From positions 31,704,704 to 31,768,703 of the forward strand of contig NC_087062.1 of the NCBI RefSeq assembly GCF_963678635.1: DNA of 64,000 bases, in the 5' to 3' direction. The position numbers were made by a program, and so were the translations under genes. The first letter of the stretch is position 1, and each line of letters begins with the position of its first letter. The notes below the pieces were generated by a model. That model did no database searches, was not told where the DNA came from, and was given only the letters and a program-made list of their open reading frames with translations. The stretch is from Symsagittifera roscoffensis (taxonomy: Eukaryota; Xenacoelomorpha; Acoela; Convolutidae). Positions 11,737 to 23,287 of this stretch are shown here, piece by piece.

Positions 11737-12180
11737 AAATAAAAATGGCACAAAAAGCATAAAAAATATATCCGAGATGATGTTCAAAGCGTGATAACTT
11801 GCACTATATTAAAATGGTCAAAATGTTTTTAAAAAAGCACGGTTCAATCAAATGGCACAAAAACGAAATAAAAAAAAACAAAATAAAAAAGAAATAAAAA
11901 TGGCACAAAAACAGCACAAAAAAGCATAAAAAATATATCCGAGATGGTGTTCAAAGCGTGATAACTTGCACTATATTAAAATGGTCAAAATTTTTTTTAT
12001 AAAAAGCACGGTTCAATCAAATGGCACAAAAACGAAATAAAAAAACGAAATAAAAAAGAAATAAAAATGGCACAAAAACAGCACAAAAAAGCATAAAAAA
12101 TATATCCGAGATGGTGTTCAAAGCGTGATAACTTGCACTATATTAAAATGGTCAAAATTTTTTTTTAAAAAGTACGGTAC
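11737..12180 (+). repeat. Tandem repeat, period 167 bp, ~2.7 copies
   Basis: The marker TATCCGAGATG occurs at about 11771, 11938 and 12105, each 167 bases apart. Each unit contains AGCGTGATAACTTGCACTATATTAAAATGGTC and an A-rich linker with GGCACAAAAAC. The copies are nearly identical, so the array is young. No coding potential. Confidence 0.88.
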
Positions 12181-12928
12181 AGACAAATTTTTAAAAATAC
12201 TTTTGAGCTTTTGTAAATTTCTAAGCAATTAAAATAAGACTGCTCGCCGCTTTATTCGCTCGAAATATGACGAAAAATCAACATTTTAAACCGGTTTTTC
12301 TGGACACTGAGAAAATTTAAGATTGGTTCAAATCACGACTGTAAGCGCTTTAATATGATAAACCACTCAACCCAGTCCGATGATTTTTTGTGGTATCTGA
12401 TTTTGCGAGGAAAACAAAAAGAAAAAAGAAAAAACTAAAATACACACCTATAAAAAGTTCCTCTCCGCATTTTCAATGGTCGGAACAAAAACTTAAAAAA
12501 ACTAAAACACGCCCGAATACAAAGTTCTTTGCCATTTTCAGTAGTCGGAACAAAAAAGACAAATAGCAAAGAGTCAAAGTTTGCTGAATTTTTCAGTAAT
12601 TTTTGTGGAGTTTATTCTTAATATTTCACCAAAGTGTTATTTTATTTGATTTTTTTTTTCACAAATCATTGACGAAAATTAATTAGAAAGCACCAGTGAT
12701 GCTTTATGAATTTGTACCATGTACTATATTAAGAATCAAATTATGGAGCAGAATCTTCACATGGTTAAAAAAAGTCCAGCCAATAAGACATCACCGATTT
12801 GCAAGTTCAAATTATCGTTTAGTCAGCGTAGGGAAACTTCTTGAGGTAGGCTGGTACTTAAACAAAATTTTCATTTCAATTGTGATTTTAATTATATACT
12901 ATTTCAGCGATCGTTTTTGCAGTTAGAA

Positions 12929-13396
12929 GGGGGGGTTGAGAAATTAGACGATAAGCAAATTAGACGGAAGTACTTAAAAGGAAATTAGACGATTTTCCGA
13001 AACTGTAATTGTGAGAAATTAGACAAAAGTGAGAGAGATTAAAATTGTTTGCAGACAAATTGGGTGAGAAAAATAAAGTTGTTTGCAGACAACAGTTAAT
13101 TTTCGGTTGCCAAAAATTTTACAACTCACTCATGTATAATTTATTCAATTCAAAATTCTCCTGTAATTTTCGGATTTGACATTTTGTGTTCATTCAAACT
13201 TATTGTTTTGATAGGTATTGACATTTTATGTTCTTTTTCTATTTGTGAAACTTGACTCTTAAGAAAAAATGTTGTTGGCCTTTTCCTTTGCATTGCTTCT
13301 TTGTCTAAAATGCCAGATCTGTGAAAAATAAATTACGTCTAATTTCGTTTTTGTAGCATCCGTCTAATTTTTTTATCGTCTAACTTCCTGGACCCC
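12929..13396. mobile_element. TIR element with TTAGACGATAA ends
   Basis: The left end (GGGGTTGAGAAATTAGACGATAAGCAAATTAGACGG) is mirrored at the right end (CCGTCTAATTTTTTTATCGTCTAACTTCCTGGACCCC), giving ~40-bp imperfect terminal inverted repeats over a ~468-bp element. AATTAGAC also recurs internally. There is no transposase frame, so it is a MITE of undetermined superfamily. I could not fix a target-site duplication with confidence. Confidence 0.65.
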
Positions 13397-14084
13397 AGTT
13401 AAAAGAAAACAATTGTCTGATTTTCCTTTGTGAAATGATCAAGCTCAAAATTTGTTTAAATTGTTTTTTTCCCAATTTTGAAACATTTACCGAATGATCA
13501 GTGCTTAATGCGGTATGTTTTTTTTTCCAGAAAAACAATGTTGGACTGTTTTTTCACAATATCTTTTACAAAAAAATGATGTCCAAAACTAAGACTAATA
13601 AAATTCAAAAATAAAACAAATGGATAACTGGAAAAGGATAGTGTATAAATTGTTTCACAAAGCAGTTAAACCGACTGCTGAACTATTTTATGCGCGGTTC
13701 CAATAACTTATCTATCAGTTCAGGGCGTAAGCATGAATTACGTAAGTGCCTCAAAAGGTTTTGGTATTAAAACCAGCGAAAATTGAATTGAGACAAGCTA
13801 CTTTGTGTCACTAAATCTATAAATGCTTGATATTATTATACAGGTCTGGATTTTGGCTGTTGAGACATAGAAAAAAAATGTCGAGTCAATCGTGATGATT
13901 TTTACACAAAAAAACTTACCAGTTTTTTTAATGGGTGCAATAAATTTACGAGTGAAAAATAATGGTCAACTGGATTAATATGACTCAGAAATAATTACTA
14001 CTGGATTGCAGCCAGCTGAATTTATTGATCTAAGTTGCGTGTTAATTGTTGCAGATTTTTCTTCCAACATTTCAAGAAAGTGAC
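13397..14084. other. AT-rich intergenic
   Basis: No gene or clear repeat recognised between the TIR element and the reverse R1 copy. Confidence 0.4.
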
Positions 14085-14530
14085 GGAATAGTTGTGCTCG
14101 GGATGGTTTTTATTTCTCCGGACAAATTTCAAATTTTCAGATTAATTATTTTTGACAGAATTTGTTATATTATCCAAAATATATTGTTGTCCTTGACTCA
14201 AAAAAATTCACCCGTGTTCAATTTTCTTTAAGTCATTGGAGTTTGAAATTTGCCATTTTGACCAATTTGGGTCAATAAACGCGCGATATACTTCCAGCTA
14301 ATGAGGCGTAAGCGGCAATTTAATGTGTTTAGAAATTATATAAAATTAGTTGAAGCTAGCTATTTGTCTTAATTGCTAAGTTGAAAGGAGCAAAATTTTG
14401 TACCTAAAATGGCGTAGGGGATGTTTTAAGAAATGATTTTTTTCCTCATTTTTTGAAAACTTTATCATTTTTTTGGAGTGAATACTGCTCCATATGCCTT
14501 AAAATTAAGTCGAAACATCCAGGGCTTTAT
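14085..14530 (-). repeat. Dispersed repeat R1, minus copy
   Basis: On the minus strand this starts near 14528 (CCTGGATGTTTCGACTT) and runs through GCCATTTTAGGTACAAAATTTTG, TTGCCGCTTACGCC, TATCGCGCG and CCAAATTGGTCAAAATGGC, the same block order as the plus copies. It faces the plus copy at 14785, so the two form a second large inverted pair. Confidence 0.72.
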
Positions 14531-14784
14531 GTTGCCTTTTTTTCAAAAGTTTTAACAACCTTGTCTTGAGACATCTTCAGAGAGAGTTGGAATACTTAAA
14601 ACTGGTTTTATTATTGGCTTAACTGCAGAATTATAATCCGCTTTTTTCAAACTCAAACCCCTCCTCGTGTAAGTACTGCCAAAAACTGTTAGTTGTAAAT
14701 ACAGCCGAAATTTTTTAAAATAAAAAATCATTCCAAAGTAAAACTAAAACTAATTGGTCGAACTAATTGATTCTAAATTTTGAA

Positions 14785-15291
14785 CAAGACTGCTCGTATC
14801 AGGGCTAAACCCTGAATGTTCCGACTGCCTCTTGAGGTCTATGGAGCAGTAATATCATGAAAACATTAAATATAATAAATGAAAATGATTTTTTTTTAAT
14901 TTTAGATTTTTGGTGAAAACCACACCCCCAGACGCCATATAAAGTACAAAGTGATATATTTTGCTCCTAGTACCATATCATTTATTGCAAATAAGCTTTC
15001 TTCAACCAATTTGGAACGATTTCTATGACGGATTAAATCTGCGCTTACGCGTTTATAGCGCGACTATATATCGCGCGTTCAATGTCCCAAAATGGCAATC
15101 TTTAAACCCCATAACTTTACAAAAATGATAACGGTTGGAGTATCCTTTCAAATTTAGGCTCAGGACAACAAAAATTTTTGATTGACTTTAAAAATTCCTT
15201 CAAAAATGGCCAGATAAATTTGTCTGAAGAAAAAAAGCCCACCCATAGCACCATGTTTCGTTATTTTTGTCAAAAAAGTCGGAACAATAAA
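14785..15291 (+). repeat. Dispersed repeat R1, plus copy
   Basis: A good copy: CAAGACTGCTCGTATCAGGGC, then CCGACTGCCTCTTGAGGTCTATGGAGCAG, ACGCCATATAAAGTACAAAGTGA and AAAAGTCGGAACAATAAA. It is very close to the copy at 2774-3315, so it is a relatively recent insertion. Confidence 0.82.
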
Positions 15292-15705
15292 GCTATTAGT
15301 TTTCAATTAATGTATAATAAATGCGGCGAAATAATTGGGCTCCTAATTTTTCCAAATTGAATTGTGACAAGCTACTAAAAAATAAGTTTAAAGTCGAGAA
15401 ATTAGTATCAATTTGTAAAAAAAAAATTGCGTTGGGACAAAGCATATACTTTGATTTTTTTTTTTTTGAAAAAATTGCCTTTTTGGCTACTCAAACAATT
15501 TTGCAAACAAAAACTAAAAGCTTTATCATTAATTTGAAAAACTATTTGAAACAACTAAAAGATCAGTGGGAACATGAGCTCTGCGTAAATCATGAACTGT
15601 GGCTTTCTTTTACTAATGTTTATCTGTGGAATTCCAACCACAGTCTAAACTTTTTATTGGTGGTCAATAACTTGAAGTTACAAGACTGCTCGTATCAAGA
15701 CTGCT

Positions 15706-16287
15706 CCATATATTTTGTGCTATTAAAGCGTGAGAGGTGAAATATATCGTTCTAAAATGATCGTTTTTAATGCTTTACCAGGCCCAAAATATATCACTTT
15801 GTACTTGAATTCCAATCACGGTCTCAAAATTTTATTTAAGTGGTCAATATTTTGAAGATGCAAGACTGCTCGTATCATGGCGAAGTCCTTCTTGTTTCGT
15901 CTGCCGTTTAGTTTAGGTGAAAAGTTTTTTTTTGTCCAAAAAAGGCTAGGTCATTTTTAAAATGCAAACATTGCATAGCGTTCAGGGGTAAATAAAAAAA
16001 GCAAGACAAAAATCAATGTTTGCATTTTTAAAATGTTTCAGCTCTTTTTTGACAAAAAAAAAGAACTTTTTCACCAAAACTAAACGGCAGTCGGAACAAG
16101 TACGACTTCGCCATGATACGAGCAGTCTTGTAACTTCAAGTTATTGACCAATTAAAAAATATTGAGACCGTGATTGGATGGAATTCGAGTACAACGTGAT
16201 ATATTTTGGGCCTGGTAAAGCATTAAACAAGATCATTTTGGAACGATATATTTCGCCTCTCACGCTTTAATAGCACAAAATATATGG
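15706..16287. repeat. 582-bp near-perfect foldback palindrome
   Basis: Left arm 15706-15973 is matched by right arm 16014-16287 in reverse complement, with a 40-base loop. The outer ends are CCATATATTTTGTGCTATTA and its complement; the inner arms contain CAAGACTGCTCGTATCATGGC and GCCATGATACGAGCAGTCTTG, the same end motif as repeat R1. A few small indels interrupt the arms. The block just outside the left arm (about 15630-15698) repeats part of that arm in direct orientation, suggesting nested insertion. A transcript across it would fold into a ~270-bp double-stranded hairpin. It lies about 570 bases upstream of the Ser-rich gene. Confidence 0.9.
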
Positions 16288-16853
16288 CGCCTTTTTTTAT
16301 TTAAAAAAAGAGGCCATATATAGAAATTTTAAATCTCCATAATGTTACGGAAAATTCAAGTTAGAACTTTTTGGACAAGGCTTTTTGCAGTGTTTTGAGT
16401 GAGCTGAATTTTTCTGACTCGGGGGGCATTAGTTCGAGAAATATGTTGGAAAACATTTTTTCTAGATTTTAAAGCACTGATCAAAAGTTTTGGTTAAATG
16501 CTTGTTAAAATTTCTCACTTTTCTGCAAGTTCCAAATGACACCCAAACCGAGTAAAATGGCAAAAGAAGAAATGGCATTTTTTTAACTAACAAAAATACA
16601 ATTTTAAAAAATCTTTTAAGAACTTGGTCATTTTTGGTTGTCGAGAATTAATTAGGAAAAATCTCAATGAGTGATTGTTTTTGTATCTATTTTCTAGTTG
16701 TATCTTTTTTGCTGCACATAAACAGCTCCTGAAATGCAGATTGAACGGGTTCTGAGATTTTTTTAAAGATATTCTTTAGAAATTTCCATAATCTTCAAAT
16801 CAGAGTCGTAATGCTGATGGCCAAAAGTTTTGATCATTTCAGTCTATGGCAGC
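16288..16853 (+). other. Upstream of Ser-rich gene
   Basis: No coding frame. An acceptor-like TTTGATCATTTCAG ends at 16842, so 16843-16853 may be 5' UTR spliced to an unseen leader exon. If translation instead began in an upstream exon, the codon entering at 16843 would need one base from that exon. No promoter element can be assigned. Confidence 0.4.
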
Positions 16854-19800
16854 ATGGGTGATTCATTTGATGAGATCAAGCGGAACAACAGCAGTGCTAT
16901 GGGTCAGCAGAACCCCACCCTTTCACCTTATCCCTCGGGTGGGGGTGGGGGCGGGTGCTACATTTCTTCACCCTCCTCTAGTGCGGTCCCAATCGCAGCC
17001 CCGTCCGCACAATACTTTACGCAACATAGCACCCCCTTTTTCTCTTCTTCGTCCCCCTACAGCACTGCTGTTCTGTCACGTGGCACCCCCACCCATTTCT
17101 CAAACACTGACTCATACACTCTCTCAAGCTCGAACCTGACATACCCCCCTAATCACTACCCACAAAGTCCTTTCAGTCCCCCACCCGGAATAGCCAACCG
17201 GTCAGGACTCGGCAGGTCCCCCCACGCCGTCAGTAGTTACCACAGCGGAATTGGGACAGGAGGGACTTTAAGTGGTATGGAGCTGAAGGACGTTTTGAAC
17301 TCCACCACTTGCATGTTGCAGACTGCGCTTTCGAACCTGAACGAAGCCATTGGCCACGAGCACTCCACCGCTTCTCTGCCTAGAAAGGGTTAGTCACGAC
17401 GAACTGTTGGCTAATTATGATCAAAAATCATACAGATCGCGTCAACTTTAAATTTATTATTTCTATACCTAACAAAACTTCTATACTTAGTTTAAAAAAT
17501 CAAAACCAAGCTATGATTTTAATATCAATTTAAAGTTTTTTACCAAGTAAGAACTCGTCGGAATTATTACGGCGTCATAAATTAGTAAGCTTTTCCACAA
17601 AAGATCTTTGCAAAAAAAAAACATTTTGTAACTAGCAGATTCAAGTTTAAATTTTGAGCTTGACGCCTTCTGCCCCTGTTTAACTATAACATCAGTTTAT
17701 GGTTGTTATCAGCCTCAGGTAATACAACCATACACCGTTTTTGTGCACATTTGATTTGCACATCCAACCGTTTTTTTTTTTCATAATTGACTGTCTTTCT
17801 TATTTGAGCTTTTTATGCACGTCTTAACCCAATTCTCTAGTGTCCGTTCTAATTAAATATTATTGTAAAAAAACAGAAGAGAAAATTGTCTGTCTGACGC
17901 AAAAAAAAGTCATAGTTCTATTGAATTTGCATTGAATTCATTTACCGTACAATAAAAAAAATGACGAAGCATTTGTTTTTACTAAAAGCTTACCAAAATG
18001 AAAATGGCGTGAATTATGACTTCCGTTCTCCAGGCGTCTGTCATTCATAACCCATGTTTCTCCATACATGATTTTGAAAAACAAATTGAAAATATTTGTT
18101 TCTCTAAAGAAAATGATGAAAATCTGATTTTGTTTCAGGGGCCCGTAAATTCGGTCGATCGAATTGATTTTTCGAGCCCTCCCAAATCTTTTTAAAGATC
18201 TTATTTTCACCAATTTTCTGCGCTGTAACAGAATTTTTGAAACCACAGGCCAAAAAAGGCGTTTGCAGGCTTTTTGGAAGGTTATGATCAAAGAATTGCT
18301 ATTAACTGCACTGTTGCAGAAAACTGTGCACTCATCTTCAATAAGTTGTCTTTCTCTTAACATAAATACCAAAAACACCTTAAAATTTTTTTTTCAAGTT
18401 GCATCTATAGATGGAACAATGACGGGCCGTGATTTATTCCGATCTCGTACTGTGACCCCACAAACCCACAGCACTGAGTCAGATCCGACCAACCCGAGCA
18501 GTCAAAGCCAGAACTCCCTTCCGGTGATCCGGATGCACACGGGTGAAGAGGACGGCGGAATCTTATCAATCCGAGTTCCCCTCACGGACAAAACAGTCGG
18601 AAGTTACGACTCACCTGCCACCGGATCCAGTCGGAGGGTTCGTGTAACTGGGTCGCATCCGGATATCATCGGGAGGATTCCGAGGTACGGTGACATGGAT
18701 CAGTCAACATCGTCGTCAACGGAACCCTCTCTGTCGTTAGAAGACGACTCCGTAATCCACAGTGTGGCGCGGCGCAAAGTGCGACCACTTATCAGAAGTA
18801 AACAAATCATCACAGAAGGTAATGGAAAATTCTGTTTTTGTTAGTATATTTTCAAGAAGTTTTTTAAATTAAGAAGCCGTATTTTTTTGAAAATTCTAAG
18901 CAGTACTTTGATTTTTTCTAGGAATAAATCTTATTTTCCGTAGACCTCAATTTTTTATGCTTCAAATTGCTTTAATATTGTCTTGAACTATTTTTATCTA
19001 GAGGAGCACCAAACTTCTTGTCCCATATCGAGCAGCTTTGTTGTACCCATTGTGGGTATGCCACCATCCCCATTGGTCAACACAGCGGTTGCTCTTAACC
19101 AATCAGGAAAGACAACTACCGAATGTGCAAGCCAACCAAGCCCCGCCAATTCCGCACTCCCCAATCAATACTCAAAATCACCACCTTTGCCTACAAAAAC
19201 AACAGAGAGCACAATCAATGGCTTATATTCACAGCCGTGCGAAACTAGTGCACTCATCGTGCAATCTGAGTGCACGGAAATTGCTGTGCAAGTACACGAT
19301 GAGCCTGCTCGCGGGCCGAGATTGAGACCAATCACACTCCCGGCGGTCATTGTGGAGCCGGAGATTGTGATTAATCCAGGCACCCCGACGCCTGATGACC
19401 AGGACAGCGACTTGGAATATAAGTGGTGGAGTTCCTTGCAACAGGATTCAATAGATGATCCTCATTACTTTGTCAGGTAGTCTTTATTTTGAACTGAGCA
19501 GTTGCTTAATTGCCACATAAATAATATTGTCAAAGGTATAAAATTTGAAAGATTTTAAGAAACCGTTTTTTGTTAGAAGACAAGTTAAATTAACAATTGA
19601 ACTTAAAAGTTTGACTAGTTTTGCTTTCCTTGAAGAAAATAAAGATGTTTTGATGCTTGACTAAAAGAATAACTGCTTGTTCAAAGAGGTCCAAATTGTT
19701 TAAATGAATTCTATTTTTCAACCGTCTTGTTTTCGTTTTGTAAATTAAAAACATTTATATATTTTTTGAAACGTCTTGTTTTTTTAGGCTCAGAAGGATT

Positions 19801-21970
19801 TTGAAAATAGCTCGACCAATTTGAGCTGTTTATTTACTGAATTCACTGAGTGCTAACATCATAACTTTCATTATTCATGAAGTCTTCTCGCGGGCAAGTT
19901 TGAAGTGAAGTTTTGATGTGGGCATTGATGTTTTTCAGCCTTGCGGATATGACCGGTGCTCCACATTCTAATCACACTACGATAGAAGAAGAAGAAAGTG
20001 CCAGCCACGATATCTTGTCTTCTAGAAGAGGAAGTAACAATTTAACCGAAGGCATCGATCTTGAATCCATGGAATCGGACATGTTGGATCCCGCTACAGA
20101 CATCGACGAGATCCTTAAGAAAGCAGCCTCGTCTTTGACATCCTCCCGCAACAGTCAGACTTCAGAAGAGTCGCCTAGGAGGTGCAGCGAGGAGGAGACA
20201 AGTCTAGGAGGAGTGGGAGGAGTGAAGAGTCGTCATCAATCGATAAGCTCGGGGCCGTCTGGAGTTCAGAGAAAAAACAGCATCGGAATACAGGTAATCA
20301 GAGAAAACTAACAAAACGTTCTGTATTGGGAAAGGGCTATAATGATAAAAAATTGATCACTAAAATCAAAATTACACTTTTTAAATAATTCAGTTTGTTT
20401 GCAAAGCGTACAAAAATTATACATATAAAAAATCCTAAAAATGACTTTGAAATTTTTGGCTGAGCATTGTTCTTCGAACAAAAAAAAATTAAAATAGCGC
20501 GGCGAAAATTCACAGGAAGAAAGTGCCTTAAGTATAACTAATCCGCGATTCTCAGAAATAATAATAATATTACATGCGTAGGTTCCCCACAGGCGTTCTC
20601 ATCGGGGAAGCGGGATCCCCCCTCAACTGAGCGTAGACAGTGGCGGCAGTAGTGTATGTGTGAGCGAAGAAGGCCCCCGGCGTTTGGGGAGAAGAAGGGG
20701 GGACTATTGGAAGTGGGAGTGGGAGTGGGAGTGGGAGTGGCAATGGGGCGGGGGGTTGCAAAATGGGCAGAATGTTGAATCAGTTCAACTTGGGGCAGAC
20801 ACTAGACTCTTCTCTCTCGGATTCGATTGCGACTTCAATGGAGTCGGACTTGAACAGTGGCCAAGGTACAAAAGGGTTTCAGCGAAGAGATAATCAGTTC
20901 ATGGAGATTTTTTTCCATTGATTATGATCTTCTCTAATGGTAACAATCAACTGAATTGAAAAAAAAACGGTAGAATTTCATTGTCAGTTCATACTTTTTG
21001 ATTTATTTTCATAAAAACGCACAAATCGACCTTAATCATGGACTTTTAACACTTAGACTGCTCTAATTGAAGAGTTTTAATTGTTTTCAGAGTCACAAAC
21101 TGCTTCGTTCATGGAATGAAACATTAAGATTAAGTAAATTTTCATTCTAGGTTCTAACAAACGTAACTCTCTGTCGGCATTCAGTAGACAGAACACAGTC
21201 AATTCGGACGTTGACCTCGTCATGTTCTCGTCTCGGCTCTCAAGGCAGAATTCAGAGAACTCCTCTGGGGGTCTGTCTCTGGGAGCCCACGCGGGAGGAG
21301 CATCGGGAGGCATGCAGGGATCCCAGAATAGTCTGAGATCAGCCGCCTTTTCCCCTATCATTCCAGAGGAGTTGGATGGACCCAGTGACAACCAGCTTTT
21401 GGTAAACTTTGTTACAACCCAATTTTAGATTGAACATATTTTTTTTTATGCTCCGCAGGGAAAAAGATGCAATTAAGTTAACAGTGCAAAAACACAAAAA
21501 ACGAACATAGTATCGAAATTTGATCACGTGTCTACAATTTTTAGGAAAAACTCAACAACAAATATTCGAGTGATTTCTGCCTCTGCTATTGTAGAAATGA
21601 ACTAGAAATCTAGTTAAAAATGAAGAAGTTGTAGAAATCTAGTTTAAAATACTCTATTAAAAATAAAAGTTTTTTAACGGGATAAATGAACTTTGAGCTG
21701 GTTTGTGTGTAGCAAGCTGAGCGAAAAGAGTTGACACACCGAATCAAGCCTAGTAGCGGTCGCCGGAAGTTACGACAAAGCGACCGATTCAGCAGTGTAG
21801 ACACCCCTAGCATTACCATCACAAATGCAATGGAGGTGTCTCCCACCGAAGAGCTACACCAGACATTGCACGAAGCCCAAACGGGAGATGAGAAGGATAA
21901 ACTTATACCAGGGTCCACTGTAGCACATCGGAACAAACGATACCTTACACACGGATACTCTCTCGACTGA
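16854..21970 (+). CDS. Long Ser-rich, probably disordered protein, seven exons
   Basis: Join 16854..17388, 18399..18818, 19002..19476, 19939..20293, 20582..20865, 21151..21401 and 21713..21970. All borders are GT..AG and phases agree (1,1,2,0,1,0). The ATG sits in a strong AGCATGG context. The sum is 2,578 bases, one too many: in exon 5 the frame must shift by one between 20663 and 20703, most simply at the six-G run 20697-20702. Corrected length is about 858 residues. It is Ser/Thr/Pro/Gly-rich with a possible short helix near 150-165 (VLNSTTCMLQTALSNLNEAI), acidic patches, a (GS)n run and many basophilic kinase-like sites (RKNS, KRNS, RQNS, RRGS). No catalytic domain, signal peptide or membrane segment is visible. 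I do not recognise the family; a cytoplasmic scaffold or regulatory tail is only inferred. Confidence 0.8.
18140..18290 (+). repeat. hAT-like MITE fragment in intron 1
   Basis: CGGTCGATCGAATTGATTTTTCGAGC, TTTTCTGCGC, CAGGCCAAAAAAGGCG and TTTTTGGAAGG follow the order of the middle of the element at 7538-7957. Both ends are missing. It lies in the first intron of the Ser-rich gene. Confidence 0.65.
20697..20702 (+). other. Probable 1-base insertion in G run (frameshift)
   Basis: Upstream of this run the coding frame reads GIPPQLSVDSGGSSV..SEEGP; downstream only the neighbouring frame continues (GSGSGSGSG..LNQFNLGQTLDSSLSDS) and joins the next exon in phase. Removing one G gives RRRGTIGSGSG without a break. 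A C run at 20672-20676 is a second possible site. Sequencing error in a homopolymer is more likely than a true mutation. Confidence 0.7.
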
Positions 21971-22092
21971 TATTCTCATTAATTCTATATAGAACTCAGT
22001 CTGATTAAATATTGATCTCATGTTCCTATGAATTTTGAGTATTAAATTAGTTTTTATTGCTTTTACTGCTTGGGAGAGGGGATGGTGGGGGG
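21459..22092 (+). repeat. Segment duplicated at 23288-23922, copy 1
   Basis: From GGAAAAAGATGCAATTAAGTTAAC to GGGAGAGGGGATGGTGGGG this stretch, including the acceptor, last exon and 3' flank of the Ser-rich gene, recurs in direct orientation 1.83 kb downstream with scattered substitutions and small indels. This copy keeps the frame open. Confidence 0.9.
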
Positions 22093-22130
22093 GGGGGGGG
22101 GGGGGGGGGGTTGGGGGGAGGGGGTGTGGG
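22086..22130 (+). repeat. G homopolymer tract
   Basis: A run of more than 20 G followed by further G-rich sequence. Its length is probably unreliable. In the second copy of the duplicated segment the sequence leaves the match at exactly this tract. Confidence 0.8.
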
Positions 22131-23000
22131 GGTGTTATGCATTGGCGAAGGTATAAAAAAATGATATTGTCTTCTACTTAATGCTGTTTAAATAAATCGT
22201 ATAACTCATTAATACAAAGTGTCTTATGATAGGTAATTTCAGTTTTATGAAAAATTTAATGCGCAGCTGCTTTTTTCAAAATTTTGCGTCGTCATTTTTA
22301 TTTCTAGTTCGTCTAATTTCAAAATGGATTTCTGAGAACTTCTACTGTATAGTCCTTTGAACACTCGTGCTTCTCAAGATATCACTTTCAATTTTATTCT
22401 TTCTTCAATTACCCGTTCTTGGAATATCAAATCTATTTAATTAATACTATTTTTTGCCTTGTTTTCGAGCACAAATAGACAGTTTTGGTCTGCGCTAAAA
22501 TTAGTGATTTCAGTTTGTACTTTAGAAGAAAATTTTAGGTTTGTCAGATCAATATTTAGTTCAGTGAAATTAAGTCTGAAACTTTTCTCGGAAAAAAATG
22601 TGCTTTGTCTAATCTAAAAAAGTATTGTCTTAATATTTTCCGGTTATTGCCGAATACATTTAGCATTTAAACTCATGATGAAATTACAACGATTCAGAAG
22701 GCATTGAAACTCATATTTTTGAAGTTCTTGGGAAGAAAAAACGAAAACTGGATAAAATTGCTGCGGTACTCCGTGATGAATTGAAAAAAAAACTTATGCT
22801 GTTCCTTTCCTTCGTGGATAACTTATCGTAACTTAAATGTTGATGAAAAATTCTGCGGAGCAGCGGTCTCCTCGATGAATTCAATAGCTCAAAGGCTATT
22901 TTTTTTCTTAATGGTTATTTTTTTAGTCAAATATTCGAATGCATATTTTTATTAAGTTCTTAATTGTTGTTTTAAAAAAAGCATTAGAACTCACAAAAAC
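22131..23000. other. AT-rich, downstream of Ser-rich gene
   Basis: No gene or clear repeat recognised. The stretch ends at the N run. Confidence 0.4.
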
Positions 23001-23200
23001 NNNNNNNNNNNNNNNNNNNNNNNNNNNNNNNNNNNNNNNNNNNNNNNNNNNNNNNNNNNNNNNNNNNNNNNNNNNNNNNNNNNNNNNNNNNNNNNNNNNN
23101 NNNNNNNNNNNNNNNNNNNNNNNNNNNNNNNNNNNNNNNNNNNNNNNNNNNNNNNNNNNNNNNNNNNNNNNNNNNNNNNNNNNNNNNNNNNNNNNNNNNN
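23001..23200. other. Assembly gap (200 N)
   Basis: Exactly 200 unknown bases, a conventional scaffold gap whose true size is unknown. Frames crossing it are meaningless. Confidence 0.98.
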
Positions 23201-23287
23201 TTCAATTTAGACCTCATAAAACTGAGAATGAGCTTAATTTAAACTTGATACAATAAATTCCAAAAATAGAGATCGAAACAAGAGATC

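Noticed and set aside
15321-15740. 139-codon plus-strand frame
   Set aside because: Lys/Leu/Phe-rich translation of A+T-rich sequence running into the repeat at 15630-15740; no splice or motif support.
19038-19325. Second long frame inside the Ser-rich gene
   Set aside because: It overlaps exon 3 in a different frame; splice phases support only the Ser-rich frame.
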